Shown: positions 26,254 through 34,995 of the stretch, piece by piece
How positions within the stretch are numbered: the first letter of the stretch is position 1
Layout of the letters: the number at the start of each line of letters is the position of its first letter
IMG/VR virus record: IMGVR_UViG_3300025137_000005
Span: 1 to 38,273 of that record
Strand: one strand, 5' to 3'
Source of the DNA: a virus
DNA: 38,273 nt
Translations under genes and position numbers: made by a program
Notes under the pieces: generated by a model
Databases searched by the model: none
The model's input: only the letters and a program-made list of their open reading frames with translations
What the model was told of the DNA's origin: nothing

Positions 26254-29200
26254 ATGATTAAACCTAAGTTTGATGCAAGTAAACCTTATGAAGATTTACC
26301 CAACAAGGGTGGATATGCAATAAGAACTCAAGGTGGATTTGAGTACAAAAAATTATTAGATACACCCTTAGAAGAACCTAAAGAAATAGAGGTAGAGGTA
26401 GTAGAAGATAGAACTAGACCTAATCCATTTGAATTGGATATGACTACTTATGATAAAGCTAGGCAAAACATAGATGCTATCTTAAATTATGAAGAGCCTA
26501 ATCAACCAGGGCTAGGTGATTTTGCAGGTGCTTTGGCTATAGAAGCTGGTTACAATATGGCAGGTAGAGCTGGAGGCATGGGTCTTGGTATGCTTACTGG
26601 CCCAGCAGCACCTATTGCAGTACCAGTATTGGGCTTCATTGGTAATGGTGTTGGTGCATTTTATGGTAGTATGAAAGCACAAGAACATTTAGGTTTAGAA
26701 GTATCATATGGTAGAGCCCTGTTAGACACAGCTATATCCTATAATCCATTTGGAACAATGGCAAAGGGTGCTAAATATGCCACTAAATATGGTAAGAATT
26801 TAACAACTAAGACAGCACAGAAGCTTACTACTCAAAAAATTATAAGCAAAGGTTTTGAAAACCAAGTAAATACATTTGCACAAGCTACTGAAACTATAGC
26901 AAACAAAGCTTTAAGTAACCAAAACTTAGTTAGAATAGGTGGCAACATTGGCATTGGTGGTACATATGGATCTTTCCGGCAACTAGGTGAAGATGAAACT
27001 AGGATGGGTGCTATCTTCCAGGATGCATTATATAGTGGTGTACTTGGAGAATTGTTTAAAGGTGGTGGCAAGGTAGTTTCAAAATCTGCAGAGAAGGTAA
27101 AGAATTTAACTGTAAGAGAATTTGATGAAGCAATAAGAAGGGGTGACAAACATCCAACCATTATAAAAAATATTTTAGATGGTAACTTAACTAATAAAGA
27201 TAGTGAGTTTGCTAAGAAATTATCTAGAGGCATCATGAGTTTAAAGACTCAATTTAGTGATCAATATGAATACATAAGATTACTATCTAAAGAAGGTGGG
27301 GGTAATGATTACTTTAGAAAGAATGGTGTACTGTCTAGCACAGGTGATCATGATAGACCATACCAGGCATTTAGGTTAGTTAGACCATTACAAGAAAGAA
27401 AAAAATCTATTATAAATAAAGAAGTTAATTTACTTAATGATGCAACAAAACAATTTTCATATAAGAATAGTGTATCCAATGATGATTTCAGGGAGGATGT
27501 ATCTAACTTGTTGTATGCAAAACATTTACTTGATGTAAATAAAAATGTAAAAAGTAAGAAGGGTGAGTTTGCTTCAGGGACTAGTGATGAAAGGTTAAAA
27601 TCAATAATAACAAACATTGAATCCAAGCCTTACTTCAAGGATGTTCAGAGAGTAGCTGTTGAAGTTAAGGGAGTATCTGACCAGATATTAAAACAAGCTG
27701 TTGAAACAGGTATGATAAGTAAGGCTGCAGCAAATAACCTTAGAAAAAAATATCCCAACTATGTGCCTACACATAGGGAAATTAAGATGGATGACATTCC
27801 TAATACTAAGAGAACATCATACCCTATTAATAAGAGTGCACCTGTTTCATTACAACAAAGGACTAAAAGTAAGCTAAAGCCAGGTAAAAGAAAATCTGTT
27901 TTTGATAATGTTAGAGATGCAAACATAGATATGATCATGAAAGGTGAAAAGAATGTAGCCATGAATGCATTAGCTAGATCTATGCAACTAAGTAAAGCTG
28001 GTCAATTGGGTGTGATAAAAACTGTGAAACTATATGACTCAAAAGGCAATAAGATAAAAGATCCATATAAATCTAATGGCATACCATTTAATAATTTTGG
28101 AAAAAATTTCCAAATAGAAGTAAAAGATCCATTATTATTGGACACACTAAGAGGTATGAGCATAGAAAAAGGTGCTGCTATGTTTAACTTTGCAGAGTTT
28201 ATGACTACTACATTATCTAGTTTAAATAAATTTCAAGGTGCACAGCTTACAGGGTTAAGCCCTGACTTCCAGTTAGCTAATTTATTTAGGGATAGGGGTG
28301 AAGCATTCTTTCAAGCTATGTCTAAGATGAATACTAGGGAGGCAGCAAGCTTACTTAACCCCAAGGTTTTGGGTGAAGATATATTTGGTATCATTAGGGG
28401 CCGGATGCCAAATAAAAAAATGACAAAAATAGATTCTGAGTATTTGTTATTCCAAGATTCTGGTGGTGGTAATGTGTCTGGGTTACTCTCTTCATCACTT
28501 AATGATCTAAAGGGCACACTAGAAGGAATGAATTTTAATGCCAATAAAGTTGGGGGTAACTTTAACAAAAATGCAAGATCTGTTTTTAATGGTATATCTA
28601 TGATCAATGATATATTTGAACAATCATCTAGGTTTGCTACATTTAGGGCAGCAAGAAAGTCTGGTATGACTGCCAAGGAATCAGCATTAGCAGCAAGAGA
28701 TTCATCATTTGACCCACTACAAAGGGGTAGTAAGAGTAATCTTCTGAGTGCAGCTTATATGTTTGCTAATCCAGCTTTACAATCAACCAAAAATTTCTTT
28801 AGAAGAATGGATTTGACTCAGCCACAAAACAGAAAGGCTACTACTACTATGATGACTGGTTGGTTCTCATTAAACACAATGCAAAACCAATGGAATGATA
28901 ATGTTATTGGTGAAAACTGGAGAGAAGAATTTAAAGCTTCATTACCTGATTCATATGCTGAGTATACACTAAACAATCACATTATATTTGCTAACCCATT
29001 TGTAGGTGAAGGTGAAACAAAAAGAAAATTTATTAAATTACCTGTGCCTTACTCACAAGTACCAGCAAAACTTATAACTGATGGTACATCTAGGTTATTA
29101 TTTGATGAAAGATATAGGGAAAGTGGTGCTGCTTCTTTATTGTTTGGTAGAACTTTAGATTCAATATGGAGTAACATGAGCCCTGTTCCTAGAGGTTACA

Positions 29201-30198
29201 TACCTACAGTTATGCATAATGCATTGGGTACAATGGGTGTATTTGTAGATGAAAATCAATTTGGACAAAAGATTAAAAGGTGGACACCACCAAGGTCAGA
29301 GTCAGGAGTACCATACACAAACAAAGAACTAAAACAAATAGCAACAGCAAAGGATATGGTGCCAGTAGGATTTGATGACAACATGTATGGGAGGTTTTTA
29401 ATTAAAGCTACTGACTATGTGAACACTGTACTATCAGAGGATGAAGCTACATTAATGACACCTGAAACATTAAAGTTTGGTTTTGAATCTTACTTTCCTT
29501 TGCTTACTAAAACTACACCAAAAGTTCTAGGAGATTTAAGTGATCTATTTAATGCTATTAGTTATGGTAAAGTGGATACAATAGATGCAACAAAATTGAC
29601 TGGCCTAAGAAGATTCTTTGGTGAGCTACCTATATCTAAAGCATCAGAGATACTAGATGTTCAAGCAAATAGCAAAGCAGATACAAAAGAGTTTTTCTTA
29701 GCATCCAATGATAATAAAAGAGATTTTAAATTCTTAACATCTGAGTATAGAAAATTGCAAAACAATCCTAAGACTGAAGAGAAAGATGTTATGTTGTTTA
29801 ATCAAAAACTTTTAGAGATGACTGAAGGTAGACCTAAGTTGAATGACAAATTCTTAGAGTATGTACAGGAATATAAGATAGGTGTTGATACATTTGCAGA
29901 GTCTTCATTCAAAAGACTTAGTGCTGCAAAGAAAGCACAAAAATATGTTTCACATATTAAAACATTAACTGTTCCTGGTGACCCTAAACAAACACAACAA
30001 AACATTGGCAAATTTTTTGAAGCAATGTCTGAGCTAGGTGGTGGGCTAGATGCAAAAAATAACAATATGTTTAATGAGGATATACAAAAGTATATGAGAA
30101 TCAAAATGGATTTAGAATCCAATCCAGCATTCCAAGAAATGTCTCCATCACAAAGGCAAGAGACAATAGGTGCTGCTTTTGATAGAGTAAAGTATTAG
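26254..30198 (+). CDS. Large ejection-type/polyvalent protein, about 1314 aa (LPD38-like region)
   Basis: I use ATG 26254, which has GGGAG (26244-26248) five bases upstream; a TTG at 26242 is the longer option. Residues about 87-145 are Gly/Ala-rich and hydrophobic (LTGPAAPIAVPVLGFIGNGV), suiting membrane insertion. A segment ending MISKAAANNLRKKYPNYVP (about residue 500) and GAQLTGLSPDFQLANLFRD (about 665-685) match the pattern I associate with the large polyvalent protein-associated domain 38. The protein is probably carried in the virion and ejected with DNA. It is the last gene of the rightward arm. Confidence 0.7.
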   Translation: MIKPKFDASKPYEDLPNKGGYAIRTQGGFEYKKLLDTPLEEPKEIEVEVVEDRTRPNPFELDMTTYDKARQNIDAILNYEEPNQPGLGDFAGALAIEAGYNMAGRAGGMGLGMLTGPAAPIAVPVLGFIGNGVGAFYGSMKAQEHLGLEVSYGRALLDTAISYNPFGTMAKGAKYATKYGKNLTTKTAQKLTTQKIISKGFENQVNTFAQATETIANKALSNQNLVRIGGNIGIGGTYGSFRQLGEDETRMGAIFQDALYSGVLGELFKGGGKVVSKSAEKVKNLTVREFDEAIRRGDKHPTIIKNILDGNLTNKDSEFAKKLSRGIMSLKTQFSDQYEYIRLLSKEGGGNDYFRKNGVLSSTGDHDRPYQAFRLVRPLQERKKSIINKEVNLLNDATKQFSYKNSVSNDDFREDVSNLLYAKHLLDVNKNVKSKKGEFASGTSDERLKSIITNIESKPYFKDVQRVAVEVKGVSDQILKQAVETGMISKAAANNLRKKYPNYVPTHREIKMDDIPNTKRTSYPINKSAPVSLQQRTKSKLKPGKRKSVFDNVRDANIDMIMKGEKNVAMNALARSMQLSKAGQLGVIKTVKLYDSKGNKIKDPYKSNGIPFNNFGKNFQIEVKDPLLLDTLRGMSIEKGAAMFNFAEFMTTTLSSLNKFQGAQLTGLSPDFQLANLFRDRGEAFFQAMSKMNTREAASLLNPKVLGEDIFGIIRGRMPNKKMTKIDSEYLLFQDSGGGNVSGLLSSSLNDLKGTLEGMNFNANKVGGNFNKNARSVFNGISMINDIFEQSSRFATFRAARKSGMTAKESALAARDSSFDPLQRGSKSNLLSAAYMFANPALQSTKNFFRRMDLTQPQNRKATTTMMTGWFSLNTMQNQWNDNVIGENWREEFKASLPDSYAEYTLNNHIIFANPFVGEGETKRKFIKLPVPYSQVPAKLITDGTSRLLFDERYRESGAASLLFGRTLDSIWSNMSPVPRGYIPTVMHNALGTMGVFVDENQFGQKIKRWTPPRSESGVPYTNKELKQIATAKDMVPVGFDDNMYGRFLIKATDYVNTVLSEDEATLMTPETLKFGFESYFPLLTKTTPKVLGDLSDLFNAISYGKVDTIDATKLTGLRRFFGELPISKASEILDVQANSKADTKEFFLASNDNKRDFKFLTSEYRKLQNNPKTEEKDVMLFNQKLLEMTEGRPKLNDKFLEYVQEYKIGVDTFAESSFKRLSAAKKAQKYVSHIKTLTVPGDPKQTQQNIGKFFEAMSELGGGLDAKNNNMFNEDIQKYMRIKMDLESNPAFQEMSPSQRQETIGAAFDRVKY

Positions 30199-30260
30199 TA
30201 GGTGGTTGAAATAGGGAATGAAATAACCCCAACTAGCATCTTAATAGCCAGACTACCTAC
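30198..30260. other. Convergent junction with an inverted repeat
   Basis: Only about 58 bases separate the stops of the rightward and leftward arms. GTAGGT (30198-30203) is complementary to ACCTAC (30255-30260) across the gap. There is no T-run typical of an intrinsic terminator, so collision or factor-dependent termination is more likely. I see no gene here. Confidence 0.5.
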
Positions 30261-31561
30261 AAAGTATTTGAAACAAAGTCTCTTATCCTACAACAGGGTT
30301 TGATGAATTCAAAATCTCCATCAGCATAGCTCTGACCTGCTCTTTGTTTGGGCCGGCACCATCTTAATTTTGTAGCATGAAAATCATCTGTCTTAAGTGT
30401 GTACAGAAATGTTACAGAGTCAGCATCCCTTTCAAGTGATGCACTATCACCTAGATCTGATAGCCTTGGCTGCCTATCTTCTTTCTCTGACTCTCTATTT
30501 AATTGTGCTACTACTATAATTGGTATCTTTAATTGTCTAGCCAAAGACTTGAGTGACCTAGATATGCCTGAGATTTGCTCATCTCTTCTTATGCCTTCAC
30601 CTTTCATTAGTTGTATGTAGTCTACAACCATAAGTTTCATATCAAATTTTCTTTTCCAGTACCTAGCTTTTGATGCAATCTTCTCAAAGGTATCTCCCCT
30701 TTCATCTATAAGTATATCTAGTTTAGATACTTTTTCTAATGCATCATTGAACTTATCTAAATTACTTTTGGTAGCTACCTTGTCATAGATTTGTTGCACT
30801 TGCACACCAGATAATGTTGAGCATATCTTCTCAATGAGTTCATCATCACCCATTTCCAAACTAAAAATACCTACAGCTTTGTCATCAAGTGCTGCTCTTA
30901 ATGCTACATTCATAGCAAATGTTGTCTTACCTCTGCCTGGTCTAGCAGCAACAATACATATTTGTCCTGGCCCAAAGCCTCCTCTCTTCAAGGATTTATC
31001 ATAGCTTTCTATACCAGTAGGTATGTACTCATTGGAATCATTGGAGTAAACATTTTCTTTTACCCTCTCTATAGTATCTACTATATTAAAGTCATCACTG
31101 TAGGATAGGTTGATCTTAGATACACTAGTTTCAAGTGATGCACAAAGTGTTTCTGAATCAACTGATTGGCTAACTGCAGATTCAATTGATAGCCTGCATG
31201 ATCTAATAAGTTCTCTTAATTTAGATTTCTCTTTTACTTGTTGAGCAGCCCACCTACCTTTTACACCTGTTGTGCTTGTCTCTAATACTTGATAGATATA
31301 AGTGAGCCCACCTACAGTTCCTTCATCTCCATTAATTCTTAGCCTTTCAAGTAAGCTAATCTCATCTAAAGCTTCACCTTTAAGTGCAAGCTGTTTGATT
31401 GTAGCAAATAAAATCTTATGTGTTTCATAAAAAAAATCTTGCTCATGGACAATTTGTGATAGCTCATCAAACTTAGAGCCATCAGAAAAATGTAAACATG
31501 AAGCCAGAACAATTTGTTCTGACTCCATGCTACTAGGTAAATCAGAAGGGGATGTTGTCAT
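30257..31561 (-). CDS. dnaB: Replicative DNA helicase, DnaB type
   Basis: The 434-residue protein has an N-terminal helical domain (MESEQIVLASCLHF onward) and a RecA-type ATPase. The Walker A motif is ARPGRGKTT near residues 205-213, and Walker B is LMVVDYIQLM near 309-318. Near the C-terminus QRAGQSY and FIKP recall the DnaB Arg-finger and end regions. Helicases of this family unwind DNA at the fork. With no phage polymerase or primase visible, it would load the host replisome on phage DNA. It overlaps the SSB-like gene by 20 bases and ends the leftward operon. Confidence 0.94.
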   Translation of the reverse strand: MTTSPSDLPSSMESEQIVLASCLHFSDGSKFDELSQIVHEQDFFYETHKILFATIKQLALKGEALDEISLLERLRINGDEGTVGGLTYIYQVLETSTTGVKGRWAAQQVKEKSKLRELIRSCRLSIESAVSQSVDSETLCASLETSVSKINLSYSDDFNIVDTIERVKENVYSNDSNEYIPTGIESYDKSLKRGGFGPGQICIVAARPGRGKTTFAMNVALRAALDDKAVGIFSLEMGDDELIEKICSTLSGVQVQQIYDKVATKSNLDKFNDALEKVSKLDILIDERGDTFEKIASKARYWKRKFDMKLMVVDYIQLMKGEGIRRDEQISGISRSLKSLARQLKIPIIVVAQLNRESEKEDRQPRLSDLGDSASLERDADSVTFLYTLKTDDFHATKLRWCRPKQRAGQSYADGDFEFIKPCCRIRDFVSNTL

Positions 31562-31775
31562 TGACCACTTCTTTTTCCTGGGGTTTCTTTTCCTGCATTT
31601 CAGAGAACTTTACATTGTAGTAAACCTTACCATCTTTTGATTCAGCTTTCCACATTGCTAGTCTATACTCCTTGCCTTCAATGTTGCAAGGGCCGGATGC
31701 TATTGGATGTTTGTCAGACTTTGGGTCTGGATCAGGGAACACCCTACCTGTGTTTAGTTTTATTTCTGTTGTCAT
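31542..31775 (-). CDS. Small SSB-like protein, 77 aa
   Basis: The 77-residue protein is predicted to be mostly beta (KEYRLAMWKAESKDGKVYYN), followed by a charged linker and a final DNIPF. That last pentapeptide is close to the acidic tip by which bacterial SSB recruits partners (DDDIPF). Size, tip and position between the ERF and DnaB genes support a minimal ssDNA-binding or replication accessory protein. It overlaps the ERF gene by four bases (ATGA). The OB fold is inferred, not demonstrated. Confidence 0.6.
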   Translation of the reverse strand: MTTEIKLNTGRVFPDPDPKSDKHPIASGPCNIEGKEYRLAMWKAESKDGKVYYNVKFSEMQEKKPQEKEVVNDNIPF

Positions 31776-32215
31776 AGTAAATCTTGTTTTGGTTTGTCCT
31801 TACCATGGGTGTTGGTTGCATCTGGATCCTTAGTATCATCAATGGCAAACAAACCATTCAATGCATACTTTCTAGCATAGGAACTAGCTGAACCAGTTAT
31901 CTGTGCTGCATCCATACCTTTTTTATCTTCTGCTTCTCTTGCATAAGCAGTTACAGATACATGTTCATCATTGCTATCAAGCAAGGTAGCTTGTGCCATT
32001 ACATAGTGCCTTTCTCCAACTGCTTGGATTGTGTCACTTAAAACAAGAGAACAACCTATCTCTTTTAGGAGAGGTTTAGCTGACTCTTGGATGTCTTCAG
32101 CAGATCTATATCTATAGTTGCCGAACTTATTTAGCTGGCCCTTTGGGGCTTTTAAGTTCACCTGTAAAAAGTGTAACTTAGCTCTTATGTTTTGTTTTAT
32201 TTCTTTTTCTTCCAT
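31772..32215 (-). CDS. erf: ERF-family single-strand annealing recombinase
   Basis: The 147-residue protein carries the ERF hallmark: a conserved GSASSYARKYALNGLFAIDD block at about residues 107-126, preceded by strands with VMAQATLLDSNDE. ERF proteins anneal complementary single strands and, in phages, circularise or concatenate genomes. The nearby RecB/Cas4-like nuclease, the SSB-like protein and the endonuclease VII-like protein complete a recombination module. It ends with a charged tail that overlaps the next gene, and its start overlaps the upstream HNH gene by 38 bases. Confidence 0.92.
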   Translation of the reverse strand: MEEKEIKQNIRAKLHFLQVNLKAPKGQLNKFGNYRYRSAEDIQESAKPLLKEIGCSLVLSDTIQAVGERHYVMAQATLLDSNDEHVSVTAYAREAEDKKGMDAAQITGSASSYARKYALNGLFAIDDTKDPDATNTHGKDKPKQDLL

Positions 32216-32654
32216 AAAATTCTTTCTTTAAAAACTTAGAGTAAAGAACTACCCTTTGACTTAAGTTAGTGCAAGCATTTATTTCATTCATACTAAATCC
32301 TAACTGCACTAATGCAAACTCCTGGTCTCCTTTTTTTAATCTTTTAAACCTACTCATAAGTTGTTTACAACCAACAGGATGCAGGAAATCTGTCTTTGAA
32401 TGCATGAGATAATTTGATATAGCAATCATTACATTACCTATATCTTCTCTCTTACCTTTGCACATACTATAATAAATGTTTTCTATCTTACCAATTAAAG
32501 TGTTAGCTTCCCTACAAATTACTCCTCTGATCATACCAGTTTTATGGTCATGGTCTACACAAAAATCCTTATAACTTTCACCTAGTATTGGGCATCCTTT
32601 AGGTTCATTTGAAATTCTCCAAGCCTGTAATTTATTTGCTGGTATATATTTCAT
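32178..32654 (-). CDS. Endonuclease VII-like HNH nuclease, 158 aa
   Basis: Residues 32-51 (CVDHDHKTGMIRGVICREAN) match the His-Me finger core of the recombination endonuclease VII family, which resolves branched DNA. In that family a zinc is held by two Cys-x-x-Cys pairs. Here only one Cys of each pair remains (C21 in CPILGE and C47 in ICREAN); the partners are Leu24 and Ala50. The catalytic DHDH motif is intact. The C-terminal 90 residues are helical and basic. It probably acts on concatemers or recombination junctions before packaging, or is a homing-type nicking enzyme. Confidence 0.82.
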   Translation of the reverse strand: MKYIPANKLQAWRISNEPKGCPILGESYKDFCVDHDHKTGMIRGVICREANTLIGKIENIYYSMCKGKREDIGNVMIAISNYLMHSKTDFLHPVGCKQLMSRFKRLKKGDQEFALVQLGFSMNEINACTNLSQRVVLYSKFLKKEFYGRKRNKTKHKS

Positions 32655-32842
32655 TTGATTCTTTCAACACCTATCACCTTTAACTTTGCTCCTTTTTTAT
32701 TAACAGAAATGTCACCAACTTTTGATGCCTTGTGTGTCACAAATTTAATTGCTTCCTTCTCTGTGTTTGCCCACTTGCTTACACATGATGTGTGCTCTGG
32801 TGGCATCTCTAAATTCTTATAGTAAATTACATATTGATTCAT
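32651..32842 (-). CDS. Hypothetical protein, 63 aa
   Basis: This small mixed alpha/beta protein overlaps both neighbours by four bases (ATGA). It has one Cys and a charged C-terminus (KKGAKLKVIGVERIK). The layout of an N-terminal strand followed by a helix with WANTEKEAIKFV recalls small phage proteins that act as accessory factors. I recognise no family. Membership of the recombination cluster is context only. Confidence 0.75.
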   Translation of the reverse strand: MNQYVIYYKNLEMPPEHTSCVSKWANTEKEAIKFVTHKASKVGDISVNKKGAKLKVIGVERIK

Positions 32843-33270
32843 GTAAATTTTATTATCCGGCCTAAGTTAATATCTACCTCATAAAAATGTTCACCCTCTG
32901 GCATTGCTTGAGTAGATTTCTCAATTACTTTTGAGTTTTTAATTACATCTTCATGTAATCTTATGAACCTAGTAAGCCCATGATTCCATGTGAACACCAA
33001 GGTTGGCATGTCTTGGTTAAAAAACTTTCTCTTCCTGTGTGGTATATGTAAATATCTATATGGAAAATCACCATCATTATCCCACATGAATCTTCTCTCA
33101 ACCTCAATGTAACAAAGGCCAGGAACAATTAGATCAACACCATAAATATTTGGATTGTCTTCTGCATCATAGCCATGCCTACCTACATAGTATTTGGTCA
33201 CAGTTTTAGCTGGTGCATCAGCTTCCTCATGCAGCTTGGGGTCAAATTTTTTGTTGTTACTTATAATCAT
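32839..33270 (-). CDS. Hypothetical protein, 143 aa, possibly PD-(D/E)XK-like
   Basis: The centre reads NIYGVDLIVPGLCYIEVERR at about residues 41-60, followed by FPYRYLHIPHRKRKFF. An Asp then Glu-x-Glu on adjacent strands, followed by a basic segment, is reminiscent of the PD-(D/E)XK nuclease core, though the catalytic Lys is not at the usual position. It is sandwiched by a nuclease and the endonuclease VII-like gene, with four-base overlaps. A nuclease, or a non-catalytic relative, is the best guess. Confidence 0.7.
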   Translation of the reverse strand: MIISNNKKFDPKLHEEADAPAKTVTKYYVGRHGYDAEDNPNIYGVDLIVPGLCYIEVERRFMWDNDGDFPYRYLHIPHRKRKFFNQDMPTLVFTWNHGLTRFIRLHEDVIKNSKVIEKSTQAMPEGEHFYEVDINLGRIIKFT

Positions 33271-34022
33271 TCATTCATCCAATCCATGTAATAAATTTGC
33301 CTGAGTAATCTAAATCTCTTGATGCCCTTTCTTAACTGTGCCTTGCTCCAGTTCTTATGATAATGTTTCTGTGTTTCAGTACAAATGCACACACTAGTGA
33401 TGGCCGGAAAGTAATTCAATTCAAATTCTTCCTTGATCCACATTGATTCAATAGCAAGTTGAGAACAATCTTTCTTCTCATAAAACTTACCACCTGAACC
33501 CTTAGTATCTCTGCATTTGTAATCAAATAGATGATACTTACCATCCCACATTGCAACTAAGTCAATGCTACCAGCACTTCTCTCTTTGTCAGAGACTGCT
33601 ATCTTTTCACACTCAATAACCTCAATGTTATTGTCTTCTATAAAATCTAAGAAGGGCTCAACCCATCCATCCCAGGGTGTTTCATTTTCTTTTAACCCTT
33701 CATTAGTTATCCTATTGTTTAATACATCTTCAAGTCTACCATGCACAGCTGTGCCAAACTCATTTGATCTAATAGGCATACCATCAATGGGACTTGTTCG
33801 ATACCCATACTTGATGTCCATGATTTGCCTGGATGTAGCTTCAGGGTGCTGCCTAGCTAAGTCACAAATTTTTTGAGGGATCCAGATGTTGTGTAAGTAA
33901 TCCTCCATTTGTATGCCCAATATAGTAGTAACACTTGGGTATGCTTTTATTTTCTTAGCTTGGCTTGGGGTTCTAGCACTGGTAAGCTTGGGGCTACCAC
34001 TACAATCATAAAAATGGCTCAT
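33267..34022 (-). CDS. PD-(D/E)XK exonuclease, RecB/Cas4-like
   Basis: The 251-residue protein shows AGSIDLVA (about residues 151-158) followed by HLFDYKCRD (about 165-173), the Gly-x-x-Asp and Asp-x-Lys signature of RecB-family nucleases, with a helical QLAIESMW segment behind it. Such enzymes resect DNA ends. Together with ERF it forms an exonuclease/annealing pair comparable to lambda exo/beta in role. Length fits the phage subfamily. It starts three bases after the 21-residue ORF upstream. Confidence 0.85.
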   Translation of the reverse strand: MSHFYDCSGSPKLTSARTPSQAKKIKAYPSVTTILGIQMEDYLHNIWIPQKICDLARQHPEATSRQIMDIKYGYRTSPIDGMPIRSNEFGTAVHGRLEDVLNNRITNEGLKENETPWDGWVEPFLDFIEDNNIEVIECEKIAVSDKERSAGSIDLVAMWDGKYHLFDYKCRDTKGSGGKFYEKKDCSQLAIESMWIKEEFELNYFPAITSVCICTETQKHYHKNWSKAQLRKGIKRFRLLRQIYYMDWMNE

Positions 34023-34025
34023 AAA

Positions 34026-34091
34026 TTACTTCATCTTTTTCTTAATCTTTTTCTTTGCTACTTTTTTAGATACTATTTTCATTGTTCTCAT
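34026..34091 (-). CDS. Tiny Lys-rich ORF, 21 aa
   Basis: ATG at 34091 overlaps the upstream stop (ATGA) and reads MRTMKIVSKKVAKKKIKKKM plus one Lys before TAA. The next gene begins three bases later. Position in a tightly coupled operon suggests it is translated, either as a basic peptide or as a coupling device for the nuclease. There is no homology to report, and chance is possible at this length. Confidence 0.4.
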   Translation of the reverse strand: MRTMKIVSKKVAKKKIKKKMK

Positions 34092-34450
34092 AACTCATCC
34101 ATGTCCATGATGTATTGTGCTACATCTCTGACATCATCTCTCCTAGTTTCTTTAGAGTAAGGGTGATCACATATGAATTGGTCACTCCTGTATACATAAA
34201 CATCATCATCTCCATACTCAAACTTGAGTCTGTTATCTATGATGAAGTTTAATATTGATTCATCAGTTCTAGGTGGTAACTCAACAGGATTCTTTATCAT
34301 GTAATAGTCACCATCCAATAGGTTGGTCACATAACAATCCCTAAAGTCACCACTCCTTGATTGTTTCAACACAATCTTCTGATCATCTAATCCCTGGGCT
34401 GGCCCATCCGGGAATTGCCATAAGGCTAATTTATGTGGTGGATTTTTCAT
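34088..34450 (-). CDS. Hypothetical protein, about 120 aa
   Basis: I prefer ATG 34450 (MKNPPHKLALWQFPDGPAQG); the frame is open upstream to a GTG at 34519. The protein is acidic with Trp and Pro in the first 20 residues and an Asp-rich C-terminus (DDVRDVAQYIMDMDEL). The possible internal promoter at 34464-34491 fits the shorter start. I recognise no family. It lies between the AT-hook gene and the nuclease module. Confidence 0.65.
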   Translation of the reverse strand: MKNPPHKLALWQFPDGPAQGLDDQKIVLKQSRSGDFRDCYVTNLLDGDYYMIKNPVELPPRTDESILNFIIDNRLKFEYGDDDVYVYRSDQFICDHPYSKETRRDDVRDVAQYIMDMDEL

Positions 34451-34463
34451 TTCACTATTTGTA

Positions 34464-34491
34464 TTTGTAATTATTTTTATTTCATTGTCAA
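34464..34491 (-). promoter_or_regulatory. Weak candidate internal leftward promoter
   Basis: On the minus strand a perfect TTGACA (34491-34486) is followed after 16 bases by TACAAA (34469-34464), a weak -10. It would start transcripts just before ATG 34450. The -10 is poor, and AT-rich DNA gives such matches by chance, so this is tentative. Confidence 0.3.
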
Positions 34492-34565
34492 GGTTTGTAT
34501 TGCAAGCAGCATCATACACATCATAAATATGTATAAGGATACAAACAAACCAAATATTATTGATC

Positions 34566-34733
34566 TCACTTGAAGATTTGATTGTACCAGTTGGAAGGTA
34601 CTGGAATAAGAACCTTACTATCTTTACCTAAGTGATCAATAAGCTGATCAACAGAGATTAATATTTCTCTAGGTTTATTCTTACCACCCTTTGGTCTACC
34701 AAGTTTCTTAATAGGTGTCATTAATGTATTCAT
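34566..34733 (-). CDS. AT-hook-like small protein, 55 aa
   Basis: ATG at 34733 has GGAG six bases upstream and overlaps the end of the upstream gene by 26 bases. It reads MNTLMTPIKKLGRPKGGKNK, then a folded-looking ILISVDQLIDHLGKD segment, and ends at TGA 34566-34568. LGRPKGGKNK is an AT-hook-like DNA-binding motif. An early regulator or nucleoid-type DNA-binding role is plausible. It occupies a stretch that would otherwise look non-coding. Confidence 0.65.
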   Translation of the reverse strand: MNTLMTPIKKLGRPKGGKNKPREILISVDQLIDHLGKDSKVLIPVPSNWYNQIFK

Positions 34734-34995
34734 TTATTTCTCCTTCTATTTTTTGTTTATGTGCATAGGACATTGGATAGTCATGACTCTTTATGAATCT
34801 AATCTCTTCAATATCCCAATCATCTAGTTCTATTTCTTGCCAACTCTCTGATACTGATTGCTCTCCATGCATGCTAGTGCATTCACAGTTAGTAATGGTG
34901 TAGTTAGCATTTACTTTTATATCAATAAATTTATTGTGCTCAATTTCTAAGTCACAAAAATCTATGGTCTCATTGTGTTCTCCTGGTTCTCTCAT
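34708..34995 (-). CDS. Hypothetical acidic protein, 95 aa
   Basis: I start at ATG 34995, which overlaps the methyltransferase stop (ATGA) and has AAAGGA six bases upstream; a longer frame to 35037 would run into the methyltransferase. The protein is acidic, with three Cys in the first half (FCDLEIEH, TNCECTSMHG) and a C-terminal EIELDDWDIEEIRF motif. Such small acidic early proteins often inhibit host enzymes, but that is only a suggestion. No family is recognised. Confidence 0.68.
   Translation of the reverse strand: MREPGEHNETIDFCDLEIEHNKFIDIKVNANYTITNCECTSMHGEQSVSESWQEIELDDWDIEEIRFIKSHDYPMSYAHKQKIEGEINEYINDTY

Noticed and set aside
33267-34022. Cas4 as part of a CRISPR adaptation module
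   Set aside because: Only the PD-(D/E)XK core is shared. The neighbours are ERF, an SSB-like protein and a helicase, so it is read as a recombination exonuclease.
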